DNA of 64,000 nucleotides from an unicellular cyanobacterium SU3 (GCA_002172675.1 NETF01000203.1:49139-113138); one strand, 5' to 3'; counted from the first letter of the stretch, positions 9,319 through 18,028 are shown. Notes: generated by a model not told the origin, from the sequence alone. Numbers and translations are program-made.

Positions 9319-10290
9319 ATGGTTTTAATTCCTCGACAAGCTCAAACTTCAATTAATGATTTTCTTAACCATTTAGGGACTGATAATTTATCTATTTATT
9401 ATCAGGATGAGCTAAAATATGGTCAGTTAAACAGAAGATTGGTTAACCAGTTTTCTGATTCTCAGTTTCAAGATGTTTTAGATACTATTTCTGATAAAAG
9501 TAAAGATAGTAAAAGTGATTGGGAAATCCGAAAGGGAAATACTCTTTTATTAGATAATAATCAGAATCAGTTCGATTTAGCCATTGGACTTCCTCAATTA
9601 CAACAAGGTCTTAAAGAAGGTGAGTTTTCTTTAGGTCAAGCTCTCACTGGTTACTGGTTAATTGAAGATGAATTAAATGATTTATCTCAGGCTTCTAACC
9701 ATATTTCCTATTATTCTGCTATGAAAACTTCAATGGATTTAATATCAAGTCTTGAAGTTAATAAGACTCTCTTATTTTCTGCTACTCAACAATCATCAGT
9801 CTCTGAGATTTCTCAGCACAAACAAAATACTAACAAACAGAATATTTCTTTATCTAAATCTCATGAAAATTTTGTCTTACCAAAAGATCCTAAAGCTACT
9901 CAATCTCTCGCAGATTCCTCTGCTGATAATGATTTATCTACTCAAGTTGATAATTCCTCTATAGTAGGGTTAGAAATAGATATCTCTCACTCTAATTTAT
10001 CTCAAGATCCTTTTCAGCTAAATGAGTTTAATTACCTTCAATACCAAGCTTTCTTGCATCATCTTTTCTCTCAATTAGCTCAACAGAAAAAGTTACGTTA
10101 TTATGATGGTAAAGCTATCTTGACTATTAATGATGAAACTTTAGTTGCTCAGTTAAATGAACAAAATCAATGGGAATATATTTCAGGGACTTTAAGTCAA
10201 ACTTCCCTTAATGAACTTCAATACGAGCTTAACTCTTCTCCATCTATTCGTCATTCTTCTCCTTCTCAATCTTCTGATCTCACTTTGTAA
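9319..10290 (+). CDS. hypothetical conjugation-operon protein with C-terminal module shared with next gene
   Basis: The frame is open from 9265, but the ATG at 9319 (MVLIPRQAQTS) lies just after the coupling-protein stop and is preferred, giving 323 aa. No recognised family. The middle (about residues 140-240) is Ser/Gln/Asn-rich low complexity. The last ~60 residues (YYDGKAILTIN, then QWEYISGTLSQTSLNEL) resemble the C-terminus of the next gene product (QWEHLEGKLSAETIAEL), so the two probably share a small beta/alpha module. It is soluble with no signal peptide. Its place after the coupling protein suggests a relaxosome or substrate-related role, but this is inference. Confidence 0.6.
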   Translation: MVLIPRQAQTSINDFLNHLGTDNLSIYYQDELKYGQLNRRLVNQFSDSQFQDVLDTISDKSKDSKSDWEIRKGNTLLLDNNQNQFDLAIGLPQLQQGLKEGEFSLGQALTGYWLIEDELNDLSQASNHISYYSAMKTSMDLISSLEVNKTLLFSATQQSSVSEISQHKQNTNKQNISLSKSHENFVLPKDPKATQSLADSSADNDLSTQVDNSSIVGLEIDISHSNLSQDPFQLNEFNYLQYQAFLHHLFSQLAQQKKLRYYDGKAILTINDETLVAQLNEQNQWEYISGTLSQTSLNELQYELNSSPSIRHSSPSQSSDLTL

Positions 10291-10308
10291 TTTCTCATCA
10301 ATAATATT

Positions 10309-11559
10309 ATGTCTCAACAACAAACGAACCAAGCTGTCATTCAACTTCAAAATAATGCCGTGTTAATTCGGCAAGCAGAAAAAATTAACAACAAATATGA
10401 TGAAATTCTCGACTCAATTGATACTGAAACGGCTCAACAATTTGCTGCTATTCCTGCTCGATTTGAGTCGGATTTTTCTTCTTCATCTTATTTAGATAAT
10501 AAATTTGCTCAAAAATTTAGTAGTTCTTCTCAAAAAAAAGTACAAAAAACCGAATCTTTTAGGAATGAAGTCATAGAAACAGTTGAAAAGGAGGAAAATA
10601 AAGGTAAAGGTTGGTTTCAAGCTTTTAACGATTCTCTTTCTTCTGAGTCGATTCAAAACAAATTACAAGGCTTTAAAGACAAAATTTCAAATAAAGTAGT
10701 CAATTTAGGAAATAAAATTGCTTCTCTTCCTGAAGAAATCGCTACTAAATCTGTTATGAAAACGGCTTTAGAAAAAGTCAAAGAGGGACGGTCACTTACT
10801 CCATCAACACAAGGGAAAGAAACTTACCAAGTGGGAGATTATCAAGTTGTAGCTAGTAAAGATAATCAGTTCTCTTTATTAGATAAACAGGGTGACAAAT
10901 TACTAGACTTTTCCACTGATGATAACTTAAAAAATCCTTCTGTAATTTCTAAATTTTCTGAAACTAATGCCAGTCAAATCTTAAAAGAGATTAAAGATAA
11001 ACCTGTTAAGCTTAACGAAAAACTTACCCAACAACGAGAAACCTTAATTAACCAAGTTTCTGAACAAATGCAAGCTTTACCTAAAGGTCGCTCTGTTGGG
11101 GAAAATAATCAATATACGGTTCGAGCTTATCAGGGTGAAAAGTATCTAGATGATGGTTTTGGACATCAAATAACCAATGATGATATTAACTCATTATCTT
11201 ATGCAGACTTAGATTCTCTTTCTCAAACATTTGAGCAAGAACATCAACAACTTCAAGCAGAAACAGCTATGCCTGTTTTTACCAAAATTTTAAAATCCCA
11301 TGAATCTTATGAAGTCAATAGCAATGGGTCTAATCTTAAATATAATCCCGACGATCAAACCATGACTTTTACTTCATCTCAAGGTCATACTTTAAAAGCT
11401 CGTAGTTTAGGTCAAGGGCAATGGGAGCATTTAGAAGGTAAATTATCTGCTGAAACGATCGCCGAACTTAAAAATAATTTAGAGCCACAACTTGATAGTT
11501 ATTTTGAACGCAAAGCACAAAAAGACCAAACTCGTGAAGTTTTACAAACTTTAGGCTGA
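10309..11559 (+). CDS. hypothetical coiled-coil protein of the conjugation operon
   Basis: 416 aa, no signal peptide, highly charged. Residues 1-60 and about 75-150 are helical/coiled-coil in character. Two related blocks follow: GRSLTPSTQGKETYQVGDY near 162-180 and GRSVGENNQYTVRAYQGEK near 263-282. A C-terminal block (QWEHLEGKLSAETIAELKN) matches the end of the previous gene product. The internal repetition suggests a modular DNA- or protein-binding protein built by duplication. It lies 18 bp after its neighbour. No known family is recognised. Confidence 0.6.
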   Translation: MSQQQTNQAVIQLQNNAVLIRQAEKINNKYDEILDSIDTETAQQFAAIPARFESDFSSSSYLDNKFAQKFSSSSQKKVQKTESFRNEVIETVEKEENKGKGWFQAFNDSLSSESIQNKLQGFKDKISNKVVNLGNKIASLPEEIATKSVMKTALEKVKEGRSLTPSTQGKETYQVGDYQVVASKDNQFSLLDKQGDKLLDFSTDDNLKNPSVISKFSETNASQILKEIKDKPVKLNEKLTQQRETLINQVSEQMQALPKGRSVGENNQYTVRAYQGEKYLDDGFGHQITNDDINSLSYADLDSLSQTFEQEHQQLQAETAMPVFTKILKSHESYEVNSNGSNLKYNPDDQTMTFTSSQGHTLKARSLGQGQWEHLEGKLSAETIAELKNNLEPQLDSYFERKAQKDQTREVLQTLG

Positions 11560-11635
11560 TTTTTCTAAAATTTTTTGTTAGACTTTAATCTATACATTCA
11601 ATACATTTGAACTACTCAAAATTGAGGAGAAAATT

Positions 11636-12043
11636 ATGACTTCTATCGTCACCCCTTCGACACAAGTTCCGAATCACATGAAAAAGTTTGTTGATAGTCT
11701 TAACCCTCCAAGCGATCGCATTCGACAAACGCTCTATCAATATCCTGATGTTGTCGAGAAATTAATAGAGGATTTAAAAACCCCTTTACCTGACGAAATT
11801 CCCAATGAAATCAAAGCTTATTGTAATGGGAAACTTCAGCAATGGTTGATATTTCAATCCCAAATTCCTCGTTACTTTGTAGAGAAAGTGCCTAATTTTG
11901 AGGACATTCCTTCTGAAGAACAAGTTTACGTTCATTACTATTTTGATGGGATTTTAGCTCAATTTGGAGTTTATGGGAAGACTTTAATTAACCGTCTTAC
12001 TCCTGCAAATAGTGCCAAAATCGAAGCTCTTTTAGAAATTTAA
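11636..12043 (+). CDS. hypothetical 135-aa protein
   Basis: A small soluble protein with a good ribosome site (GAGGAGAA before the ATG) and a clear terminator right after the stop. Composition is ordinary for a cytosolic helical protein, with several Pro residues and no transmembrane segment. A HIP1 site lies near 11711. A 76-bp gap from the previous gene may hold its own promoter. It closes the main conjugation operon. No family was recognised. Confidence 0.6.
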   Translation: MTSIVTPSTQVPNHMKKFVDSLNPPSDRIRQTLYQYPDVVEKLIEDLKTPLPDEIPNEIKAYCNGKLQQWLIFQSQIPRYFVEKVPNFEDIPSEEQVYVHYYFDGILAQFGVYGKTLINRLTPANSAKIEALLEI

Positions 12044-12052
12044 TTTTCTTAA

Positions 12053-12079
12053 CTCCCCTAATCTTGGGGAGATTTTTTA
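12053..12079 (+). terminator. Rho-independent terminator of the conjugation operon
   Basis: A hairpin CTCCCC-taatctt-GGGGAG is followed by ATTTTTTATTTTT, 10 bp after the stop of the preceding gene. This is a classic intrinsic terminator for rightward transcription. Confidence 0.85.
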
Positions 12080-12103
12080 TTTTTATTCTTACTTTTTGCT
12101 ATC

Positions 12104-13936
12104 ATGTTTAAATATTTATTATTTCCTTCGCTTGTCATAAGTTTATTAAGCTTAAAAACTCCTTCATTGGCTACCACTATTGATTGTGGTTCTAGCCCTG
12201 AAGAGCTAAAAACTAAACTAAGTTTTGCTTGTTTTGGAACCATTGAACAAGATGGGTCTATTCCTGCTGATTACAATAGTGATATTGGTTATGACATTTC
12301 TCGTCAATGGCAAGCAGGGTATCATGTTACCCAAGTCTTAAAATTAGGGGATTTAGCTGAAAGCTTTTCACCACAAACTTTAACTGTTTCTAATATGATT
12401 AGTTCGGGGGGTGGAGATATTAATTCAGTTTTAATTAAAGAATTTCCTCTTATCCATCAGCAATCTTTATCTGATTTGATTCAGTCTATTCCTAGTTTAA
12501 AAAGAGTTAAAGTTAAACATTTTCCTGGTTTAGATTCTTATGGAGGAAACCAACGACTTTCACAGCTTATAAAAAGGCATTCTTCTCTTAAAAATCTTAC
12601 GTTACAACAGTTAGGAATTGGTGATTTTGCTTTAAGTTCTATTCCAGGTTTAACTCAAGCTCAGTTAAATCAATTTCCAGGGTGGGGAAATCAATATTTA
12701 TCTAATCTTCCTTATTTTTCAACTATTCCTCTTGCTCAAATGCCCAATGCTTGGGTAGCTAATAATCCTGTTATTGCTCGTATTGATGCTTTGCGATCGC
12801 GTGAAGGTCAGCAAGATAGAACACTCAGTGGTTCCTACAAAGAAGGATTTAGTGTCCCTTGTTACTCTGATTGTGATTATGTTGAGTTAGATGATCTTGA
12901 AAATGTTGGGGCCAGTGTCTCGTTACCCGTAGAAGGAATCAGATGGATTTCGGGTAAGAAGCAGAAAGTTAGTGGGGGTGAAGGATGTTTAGCTTGGGTC
13001 AATAATGGTCAAGAGCCTACGGGTATTCACCCCTTTGGCCCGGCCTTTAAGGTTGTACTGTGGGATGTTAATGAGCAAACAGGGGACATAACCACTAAAT
13101 TGTTTTTCCGTTTTAGAGCCAGTTGTGGATTGTGGGGTTCGGGAGCGACTCCTTACTTCATCGGCCCTGTTAGTTGGATGAACCATAAAACTAATGATTT
13201 TGTAGTGGCTGGTTTTCAAGGCCAAATTTTCAATAGTAGTAGTAGTGCTAGTAGCACCATCACGAACACTACTAACGTTGGCAGTGGGAATAATCAGCCT
13301 ATGACTGCTGGCAATAATAATGGCAGTGGGAATGGCAATGTAACCTCAGGCCATAATAATCCTTCTGTTACCGCAACCAATCCTAATCCTCTCTCAACTT
13401 CTACGGTTGAGACTCCTATTTATACTGATATTAATCTCAACCCTATTAACCAAAACCTTAGCTGGTCATCTTGGCAATTTTCTCAGGTGCTACCGGCTAA
13501 TTCTTACACAGCAACTTCTAACTATCTTTGCCATCAGGAAAACTGTGGTTACTCTATAGGGATGTTTAATTTAAGTTCGACTGATCCTTTTGTCATGGCC
13601 GCTGTGGGTAAAACTAATGCTGGAGATGCTTGGTTAAATCAGGTTAATAATGGTACGACTCCTACCACTGCTGGGATTAATAAGTTTTTCCCAAAAACCT
13701 TACAGCAAGAGGTTTTTGAAACTAAATTAGATGAGATCGCCTCATCTGTTTCAGAGCAAATCGACCCGTTAACTCAGAAACCTTTTGTCAATGGGCGTAA
13801 AGTACAAAGAATAGCTCAAGCACATCTTGGGGGTACATCCGCTAAGATTGATGCTGACATTCAGGTTGGTTTACAAGGAGAGTCTTTGCTAGAAGCTTCT
13901 CGTAATTTAGTTAGTCTTTATCGCAGTAGAAGTTAA
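12104..13936 (+). CDS. large exported protein of the conjugation region, unknown function
   Basis: 610 aa with a signal peptide (residues 1-23, SLA-TT). Several Cys (CGSS, FACFG, VPCYSDCDY, YLCHQENC) suggest disulphides in the periplasm or outside. Residues about 85-230 contain short Leu/Pro repeats resembling degenerate leucine-rich repeats. A middle domain is rich in Trp and Gly, followed by a Ser/Asn/Gly linker (about 378-440). A C-terminal domain contains GYSIGMFNLSSTDPF, loosely like the sequence around muramidase active sites (G-x-x-Q/F-x-LS), but this is not firm. The conjugation context suggests a pilus tip, mating-pair or cell-wall-acting factor. HIP1 near 12794. Confidence 0.6.
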   Translation: MFKYLLFPSLVISLLSLKTPSLATTIDCGSSPEELKTKLSFACFGTIEQDGSIPADYNSDIGYDISRQWQAGYHVTQVLKLGDLAESFSPQTLTVSNMISSGGGDINSVLIKEFPLIHQQSLSDLIQSIPSLKRVKVKHFPGLDSYGGNQRLSQLIKRHSSLKNLTLQQLGIGDFALSSIPGLTQAQLNQFPGWGNQYLSNLPYFSTIPLAQMPNAWVANNPVIARIDALRSREGQQDRTLSGSYKEGFSVPCYSDCDYVELDDLENVGASVSLPVEGIRWISGKKQKVSGGEGCLAWVNNGQEPTGIHPFGPAFKVVLWDVNEQTGDITTKLFFRFRASCGLWGSGATPYFIGPVSWMNHKTNDFVVAGFQGQIFNSSSSASSTITNTTNVGSGNNQPMTAGNNNGSGNGNVTSGHNNPSVTATNPNPLSTSTVETPIYTDINLNPINQNLSWSSWQFSQVLPANSYTATSNYLCHQENCGYSIGMFNLSSTDPFVMAAVGKTNAGDAWLNQVNNGTTPTTAGINKFFPKTLQQEVFETKLDEIASSVSEQIDPLTQKPFVNGRKVQRIAQAHLGGTSAKIDADIQVGLQGESLLEASRNLVSLYRSRS

Positions 13937-14139
13937 GCTAATTTTTGATTTTTCGTAATTTGTTTGTAAGCTTCTATTAACTCTCTATTCGTCTTGACTC
14001 TAAACTCAAGACGAAGGTTTCTTATCCGTGCATAAATTGTTTTTGTTGATAAAGTTCCGATTGTTATTTCTTGGATTTTTTTCCCTTCTACTAACAATCT
14101 TAAGATTTGTTGATCAATATCAGATATTTGATAATTCAT
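13933..14139 (-). CDS. mini LuxR/GerE-type HTH protein
   Basis: 68 aa consisting almost only of a LuxR/GerE-like helix-turn-helix: ILRLLVEGKKIQEI, then LSTKTIYARIRNLRLEF and KTNRELI. Free-standing GerE domains are usually DNA-binding regulators. It is convergent with the large exported protein gene (4-bp overlap) and divergent from a second small HTH gene 74 bp away. It probably regulates the local conjugation genes, by position only. Confidence 0.6.
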   Translation of the reverse strand: MNYQISDIDQQILRLLVEGKKIQEITIGTLSTKTIYARIRNLRLEFRVKTNRELIEAYKQITKNQKLA

Positions 14140-14213
14140 GGTTATTTTTTAAGCAGGTTGACTTAGAAATTGATTTAAAACTATTTTGAAGAAAGAAAAA
14201 TTTTTAGAAGTTT

Positions 14214-14471
14214 ATGCGTTACTCCATCACTCTTTTTCCTGAACGAGCGCAGCAAACATTAAGATTACTTTGTCAAGGGAAAGAAAAGGAAGAAATTCTC
14301 AATGAATTATCCCTTAGTCCCAATACTTACAAAAAGTACCTTAGTGATTTCCGTCGCTATTTTAAAAAGAACGAAGTTCATGCTATTGTTGTTCTTTGCT
14401 TACAGTTTAATCTTTTAGAAGAAACTTCTTCTTCTCCTCAAAGAAACACAATTTTAACTCATCTTTCTTAA
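14214..14471 (+). CDS. second mini LuxR/GerE-type HTH protein
   Basis: 85 aa, again little more than a GerE-like HTH: QQTLRLLCQGKEKEEI, LSLSPNTYKKYLSDFRRYF, then a C-terminal helix. It is divergent from the 68-aa HTH gene and distantly similar to it (TLRLLCQGKEKEEI versus ILRLLVEGKKIQEI). The shared 74-bp AT-rich intergenic gap probably holds back-to-back promoters or operators. A terminator-like hairpin follows at 14486-14515. Confidence 0.58.
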   Translation: MRYSITLFPERAQQTLRLLCQGKEKEEILNELSLSPNTYKKYLSDFRRYFKKNEVHAIVVLCLQFNLLEETSSSPQRNTILTHLS

Positions 14472-14485
14472 ATATTAATTTAACA

Positions 14486-14520
14486 TAAAGTTGGCTTTTT
14501 GAGGTCAACTTTATCTATTT
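14486..14520 (+). terminator. hairpin after the small HTH gene
   Basis: ATAAAGTTG and CAACTTTAT form a 9-bp stem with a 12-nt loop, followed by CTATTTT. It lies between the HTH gene and a membrane-protein gene and could be a terminator or attenuator. Confidence 0.5.
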
Positions 14521-14528
14521 TAACTAAT

Positions 14529-15014
14529 ATGAAAAAGACTCAAAATAACTCTCAAAAAAAATATCCTGGCTTTTCTGTTATTTTTCGTGATTTATCAATC
14601 CTAACTTTTTTCTTACTCTTAGGAATTGAGGAAATTCCTTACAGAATTTTAAATTTTCTTTCCCGTTATCAATCTATTTTTTCTTGGCTCTATCATCCAT
14701 TGCTGTTAGTTAGTTTTGGTTGGTTATATTTTATCTACTTATTAGCATCAGTTTTTTATGTGTGGAGAAGTATTATCTTTTTTATTGGTCGACTTTGGAA
14801 TGATAATGATATTGGGAACAAAATCATCCCTTATTCCTATCTCAGATTACTATGGGGGTTAATTATTTCTAATTTAATGTTGTTTCTGCTGATGGTAGAT
14901 TTTTTCAAACCCTTAGTTATTTTTAGGGTTTATTTAACTCTAGGGTTAGTTATTGCTATTCCTGTTCTCTTATTTTTAGGTATTTTTTCTCTTTTTTTAC
15001 AGAGTAAGATTTAA
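14529..15014 (+). CDS. hypothetical membrane protein (about four helices)
   Basis: 161 aa from the ATG at 14529; the longer open frame from 14499 would use a non-ATG start inside a hairpin. Hydrophobic segments lie near residues 20-38, 55-90, 105-125 and 135-158. The N-terminus is short and Lys/Gln-rich. No family was recognised. It is the last rightward gene after the conjugation block and could be an accessory membrane component, but nothing in the sequence shows this. Confidence 0.5.
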   Translation: MKKTQNNSQKKYPGFSVIFRDLSILTFFLLLGIEEIPYRILNFLSRYQSIFSWLYHPLLLVSFGWLYFIYLLASVFYVWRSIIFFIGRLWNDNDIGNKIIPYSYLRLLWGLIISNLMLFLLMVDFFKPLVIFRVYLTLGLVIAIPVLLFLGIFSLFLQSKI

Positions 15015-15025
15015 TGGTAACTGAT

Positions 15026-15051
15026 GACTGGTGACTGGTGACTGGTGACTG
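15026..15051. repeat. heptamer tandem repeat (GACTGGT)n
   Basis: Three perfect copies of GACTGGT plus a partial copy lie between two convergent genes. The same heptamer recurs in the replication gene, on both strands. Confidence 0.8.
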
Positions 15052-15053
15052 CT

Positions 15054-16799
15054 TTAGGATTCTATCAAGTTTTTTGATTCTAACTTACGATATTTATCTT
15101 TTACAGTTATTAACTCAAACGGCGAATATAATAACATCCCTACTAATGGAGTAGAAGAAGCTATTAAAGCTTTGATTACCCAAGGAGTTAAACCAATTAC
15201 TGTTGAAATTCCTAGTAAGATTCCTACAGCTATTACAGGAATTAAGAACAGAGTTATTACCCATTTTTTATAGTCTTTTTTAGAAAAGTTTTTTACAAAA
15301 GGTTTGATAATTAAGTTATCAAATACTCTCCAAAGCATAGCTAAAATCATTCCGAATCCAAATCCAGGCAGTGGACAAAACAAGGCTATTAGGATTTTTA
15401 TGATTATACCCTGTTTTTCTAGTTTTCTCTCCACAAAAACTCCTAATCCTATGAAAAATAATAATAATAATATTAAATAATTATATTGAGAATAAATCAG
15501 ATTTTCTAGATTGATTCTCCATTGTTCAATATTTAGTTTGGTGGTTAACCAAATCCCTCCCTTAACTAATAATCCCGAAATTACAGCGATCATTAAAGTA
15601 GTGGAAAATATTGATAAGTAAGGAGGAAAACGAATATTAAATTGAGGGATAGCTGTTTTAACAGTTAAATCTAAAGCATAAACTTCCCATTCTGCATTAC
15701 TAATAAAAACAATTTCTCTTTTAAAATACTGATTAGCTTGTAGTTGGCTCGTATCAACTGTTATCTGACAAATTCCCCTATTTCCTTTGATTTTTTGAGG
15801 TGAAAACTGAATCCAATCATGATTATTAGGAGTATGAGGTGGATCACTTGGATGAGGTTTAACTGACCATTTTCCTTCTAATCTTGTATCAGGAACTTCA
15901 TTGAAAAATTCTATTTCTTTAGTTATCTTTTCTCCAATTGTATTAGCTATAAAGTTTAAATTCCCTCCGTAAAACGTTACTTTCGGTACTCGTATAACAT
16001 CAAGAGGGTTTAACGCTTCTAGAGCTTTTTTAGCATTTGGATAACGGTTAGTAGGATTGGGTTCTACCATCTTTTCCAACCATTGAATAAATCGATTACT
16101 AAATTTAGTAACTTTCTCTTGAAAGTTAAATTTATTACTATCAAAATCGACTAAATTACCAATATTGATTGAATCTGTTTGAGTAATTAAACAGATTAAC
16201 GTCGCTCCTAAACTATATAAATCTGATGCTTGAGTTGGCTTCAGGTTACGAATTTGTTCAGGAGGCATAAACCCCATTGTTCCCCCCATCATACTTGATA
16301 AAGCCATTGTGTTAGTTCCTATTCTGGCTAATCCAAAATCAATGAGATACGCTTTATTATTATTATCAACTAAAACATTCTCTGGTTTAATATCTTGATG
16401 GAAAATAGCAGGAATTCTTGCCTCCTGTAAATAGACTAAAATTTCTAATATTTGAACAGCGATGCTTTTAATTTCTTCAGGGGTGAAAGTTCGAGATGTC
16501 GATAATGGTTGAGCATCTTTATATTCTTGGACTAAGCACAGTCCATCACCAGGATCAAATCGGTTTAAATATTTCGGTATTCCTGGGTGGTTTAAACCTT
16601 GTAAAACTTCGATTTCTCGTTCAATTGCTTTATAACTGTTCCAATCATTAGTCGTAGCGAACCGAAACTGTTTAATTATTACAGAGGTTTTGGTTGCTAT
16701 GTCAATGGCTTTATATGTTACTCGCCCACCTTGAAGGTTTTGATTTAATTGCTCTATTACTTGATAACCGTTAGCTAAAAAATCTGGGTAAAGGGTCAT
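15054..16799 (-). CDS. Ser/Thr protein kinase with C-terminal membrane region
   Basis: 581 aa. A kinase domain (about residues 10-270) has the catalytic loop FHQDIKPENVLV, the DFG motif (LIDFGLA) and an APE-like MPPEQ. The usual HRD Arg is Gln (HQD). The glycine loop is weak (NLQGGRV). Residues about 275-380 form an Ig/DUF-like beta region. Four or five hydrophobic helices follow (about 385-560), so the kinase domain should be cytoplasmic with a C-terminal membrane anchor. It is similar over the kinase domain to the protein at 42142-43941. It ends a leftward gene series after xseB, 72 bp downstream of it. Confidence 0.85.
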   Translation of the reverse strand: MTLYPDFLANGYQVIEQLNQNLQGGRVTYKAIDIATKTSVIIKQFRFATTNDWNSYKAIEREIEVLQGLNHPGIPKYLNRFDPGDGLCLVQEYKDAQPLSTSRTFTPEEIKSIAVQILEILVYLQEARIPAIFHQDIKPENVLVDNNNKAYLIDFGLARIGTNTMALSSMMGGTMGFMPPEQIRNLKPTQASDLYSLGATLICLITQTDSINIGNLVDFDSNKFNFQEKVTKFSNRFIQWLEKMVEPNPTNRYPNAKKALEALNPLDVIRVPKVTFYGGNLNFIANTIGEKITKEIEFFNEVPDTRLEGKWSVKPHPSDPPHTPNNHDWIQFSPQKIKGNRGICQITVDTSQLQANQYFKREIVFISNAEWEVYALDLTVKTAIPQFNIRFPPYLSIFSTTLMIAVISGLLVKGGIWLTTKLNIEQWRINLENLIYSQYNYLILLLLFFIGLGVFVERKLEKQGIIIKILIALFCPLPGFGFGMILAMLWRVFDNLIIKPFVKNFSKKDYKKWVITLFLIPVIAVGILLGISTVIGLTPWVIKALIASSTPLVGMLLYSPFELITVKDKYRKLESKNLIES

Positions 16800-16871
16800 C
16801 TTATAGTTGCCGAATTATTACATTAATTTTTGATATGATAACCTACATCTCTAGAAAAATCTCTATATCTT

Positions 16872-17123
16872 TTAAAATTCTTCTTCAACATCTTCTAAAG
16901 TTTCTATTAGTAATTCCATTTTTTTCGTCCCTTGATTAAGAAATTGTTCACATTGATTGACCTGTTCAACAGCTTGTTCAAACTCTTCAAAAACCTTTTC
17001 TAAGGTCAAATTTCCCGATTCTATCTGATTGATCATTTGTTCTATTGAAGCGCACCGCGAAGCGGATCTCTTCGAGATCGCTGTTTCGTAATTCCAGTCT
17101 TTTTGTGAAGTGTTAGAGTCCAT
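16872..17123 (-). CDS. xseB: exodeoxyribonuclease VII small subunit with a repeat-encoded insert
   Basis: 83 aa. The segment IEQMINQIESGNLTLEKVFEEFEQAVEQ matches the conserved core of XseB, which joins XseA to degrade single-stranded DNA. The N-terminus is unusual: between the expected WNYE start and the conserved helix lies AISKRSASRCAS, encoded exactly by a palindromic dispersed repeat (17050-17082) also seen at 25172. So a repeat appears to have inserted in frame. The gene starts 2 bp after the xseA stop, so the two are co-transcribed by design. Confidence 0.85.
   Translation of the reverse strand: MDSNTSQKDWNYETAISKRSASRCASIEQMINQIESGNLTLEKVFEEFEQAVEQVNQCEQFLNQGTKKMELLIETLEDVEEEF
17050..17082. 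repeat. dispersed GC-rich palindromic repeat inside xseB
   Basis: Twenty-one bases starting GCGCACCGCGAAGCGG are identical to 25172-25192. The repeat contains the inner palindrome GATCTC-ttc-GAGATC. A related shorter form lies at about 26030-26053. It resembles small dispersed repeats of cyanobacteria and is GC-rich against the AT-rich background. Confidence 0.75.
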
Positions 17124-17125
17124 AA

Positions 17126-17893
17126 CTAAGACAAAATTTCGGTTACTTTTACTTTAATGGTTCCTTGGGGTAATTTTATCGTTAATTCTTGTCCTTCTCT
17201 TAATTGTTCACTTTCTCGGATAATCTCTCCATCAGTTTGTTGGACTAATGAAAATCCTCGTTCTAAAACCGCATGAGGATCTAAAGCTTCCAATTTTTGC
17301 TTTAACATTACAGTTTTCATCTTCGCTTCTCTGAGTGAAGTTGCATTAACCGGAAGATTTTTCAGACGGTTTTTCAGTGAGGCTAATTGGTCTGATTCAT
17401 ATCTGAGTCTTTGCTTGACACTAGCGAGTAGCCGTTCTTTGCGCTTTTGATGTTCTATTCGCAGCACTTCATAAGAGGGGACTGCCATTTCTGCTGCTGC
17501 CGTTGGGGTATGAGCGTTAATATCGGCCACTAAATCAGCTAAAGTTTCGTCTCGTTGATGGCCAATCCCCGTAATGACGGGAATGGAGGACTCAGAGATC
17601 GCTCTGACAATCCTTTCGTCATTAAAACAGAACAAATCTTCAACGGCTCCCCCTCCCCTGGCTAAAATAATCAATTCCGCTCGTCCATTATGGTTAACTC
17701 GTTCAATGGCTTTGACAATAGAGGATGGAGCTTCTTTTCCTTGAACTGTTGCCGGAGAAAACAACACCTTAATCCCTGGATTTCTTTGGCTTAATGTTTT
17801 TTGGATGTCCCCCCAGGCTGCTGCTGTGGCTGCTGTCACAACTGCGATTATTTTAGGAAATGAGGGGAGCGATCGCTTAATACTTTTCTCGAA
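17126..17893 (-). pseudogene. xseA: exodeoxyribonuclease VII large subunit, C-terminal part (gene split by insertion)
   Basis: The frame encodes the catalytic and C-terminal part of XseA. It continues upstream of the apparent GTG start at 17839: FEKSIKRSLPSFPKIIAVV and TAATAAAW match the normal continuation after the N-terminal OB-fold. The conserved IIARGGGAVEDLFCFNDE and TGIGHQRDETLADLVAD are intact. The N-terminal 130 aa lie 3.27 kb away at 21158-21550, on the other side of a mobile element. The reading frame breaks at 17891-17893, so the gene is interrupted. A fragment might still be made from the GTG, but it would lack the OB-fold. Confidence 0.85.
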
Positions 17894-17900
17894 CCAATTA

Positions 17901-17936
17901 GGGATAACGGGTCGATCGCAGATTGACGGTTATCCC
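17901..17936. repeat. left-end hairpin of the element
   Basis: GGGATAAC (17901-17908) and GTTATCCC (17929-17936) form an 8-bp stem with a 20-nt loop, 10 bp inside the left boundary and upstream of the Rep gene. It may be part of a double-strand origin or a Rep binding site. Confidence 0.6.
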
Positions 17937-17980
17937 AGATGTAGTAAGACTTTGAGATAACTTTCCAATGTAGAAAACCC

Positions 17981-17989
17981 CTGGTATAA
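17981..17989 (+). promoter_or_regulatory. extended -10 promoter for the Rep gene
   Basis: CTGGTATAAT contains a perfect TATAAT with a TGG extension. A transcript starting about 7 bp later would exclude a start codon at 17990 and favours TTG 18029 (AAGGG 8 bp upstream) as the Rep start. No strong -35 is seen. Confidence 0.55.
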
Positions 17990-18028
17990 TTGGTGTTACC
18001 ACACAACCAAAAACCAAGGGCTTTCATT

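Noticed and set aside
17899..17916. TAGGGATAAC resembles the first half of the I-SceI homing endonuclease site
   Set aside because: Only about ten bases match and no LAGLIDADG gene is present; likely chance or part of the element's own hairpin.
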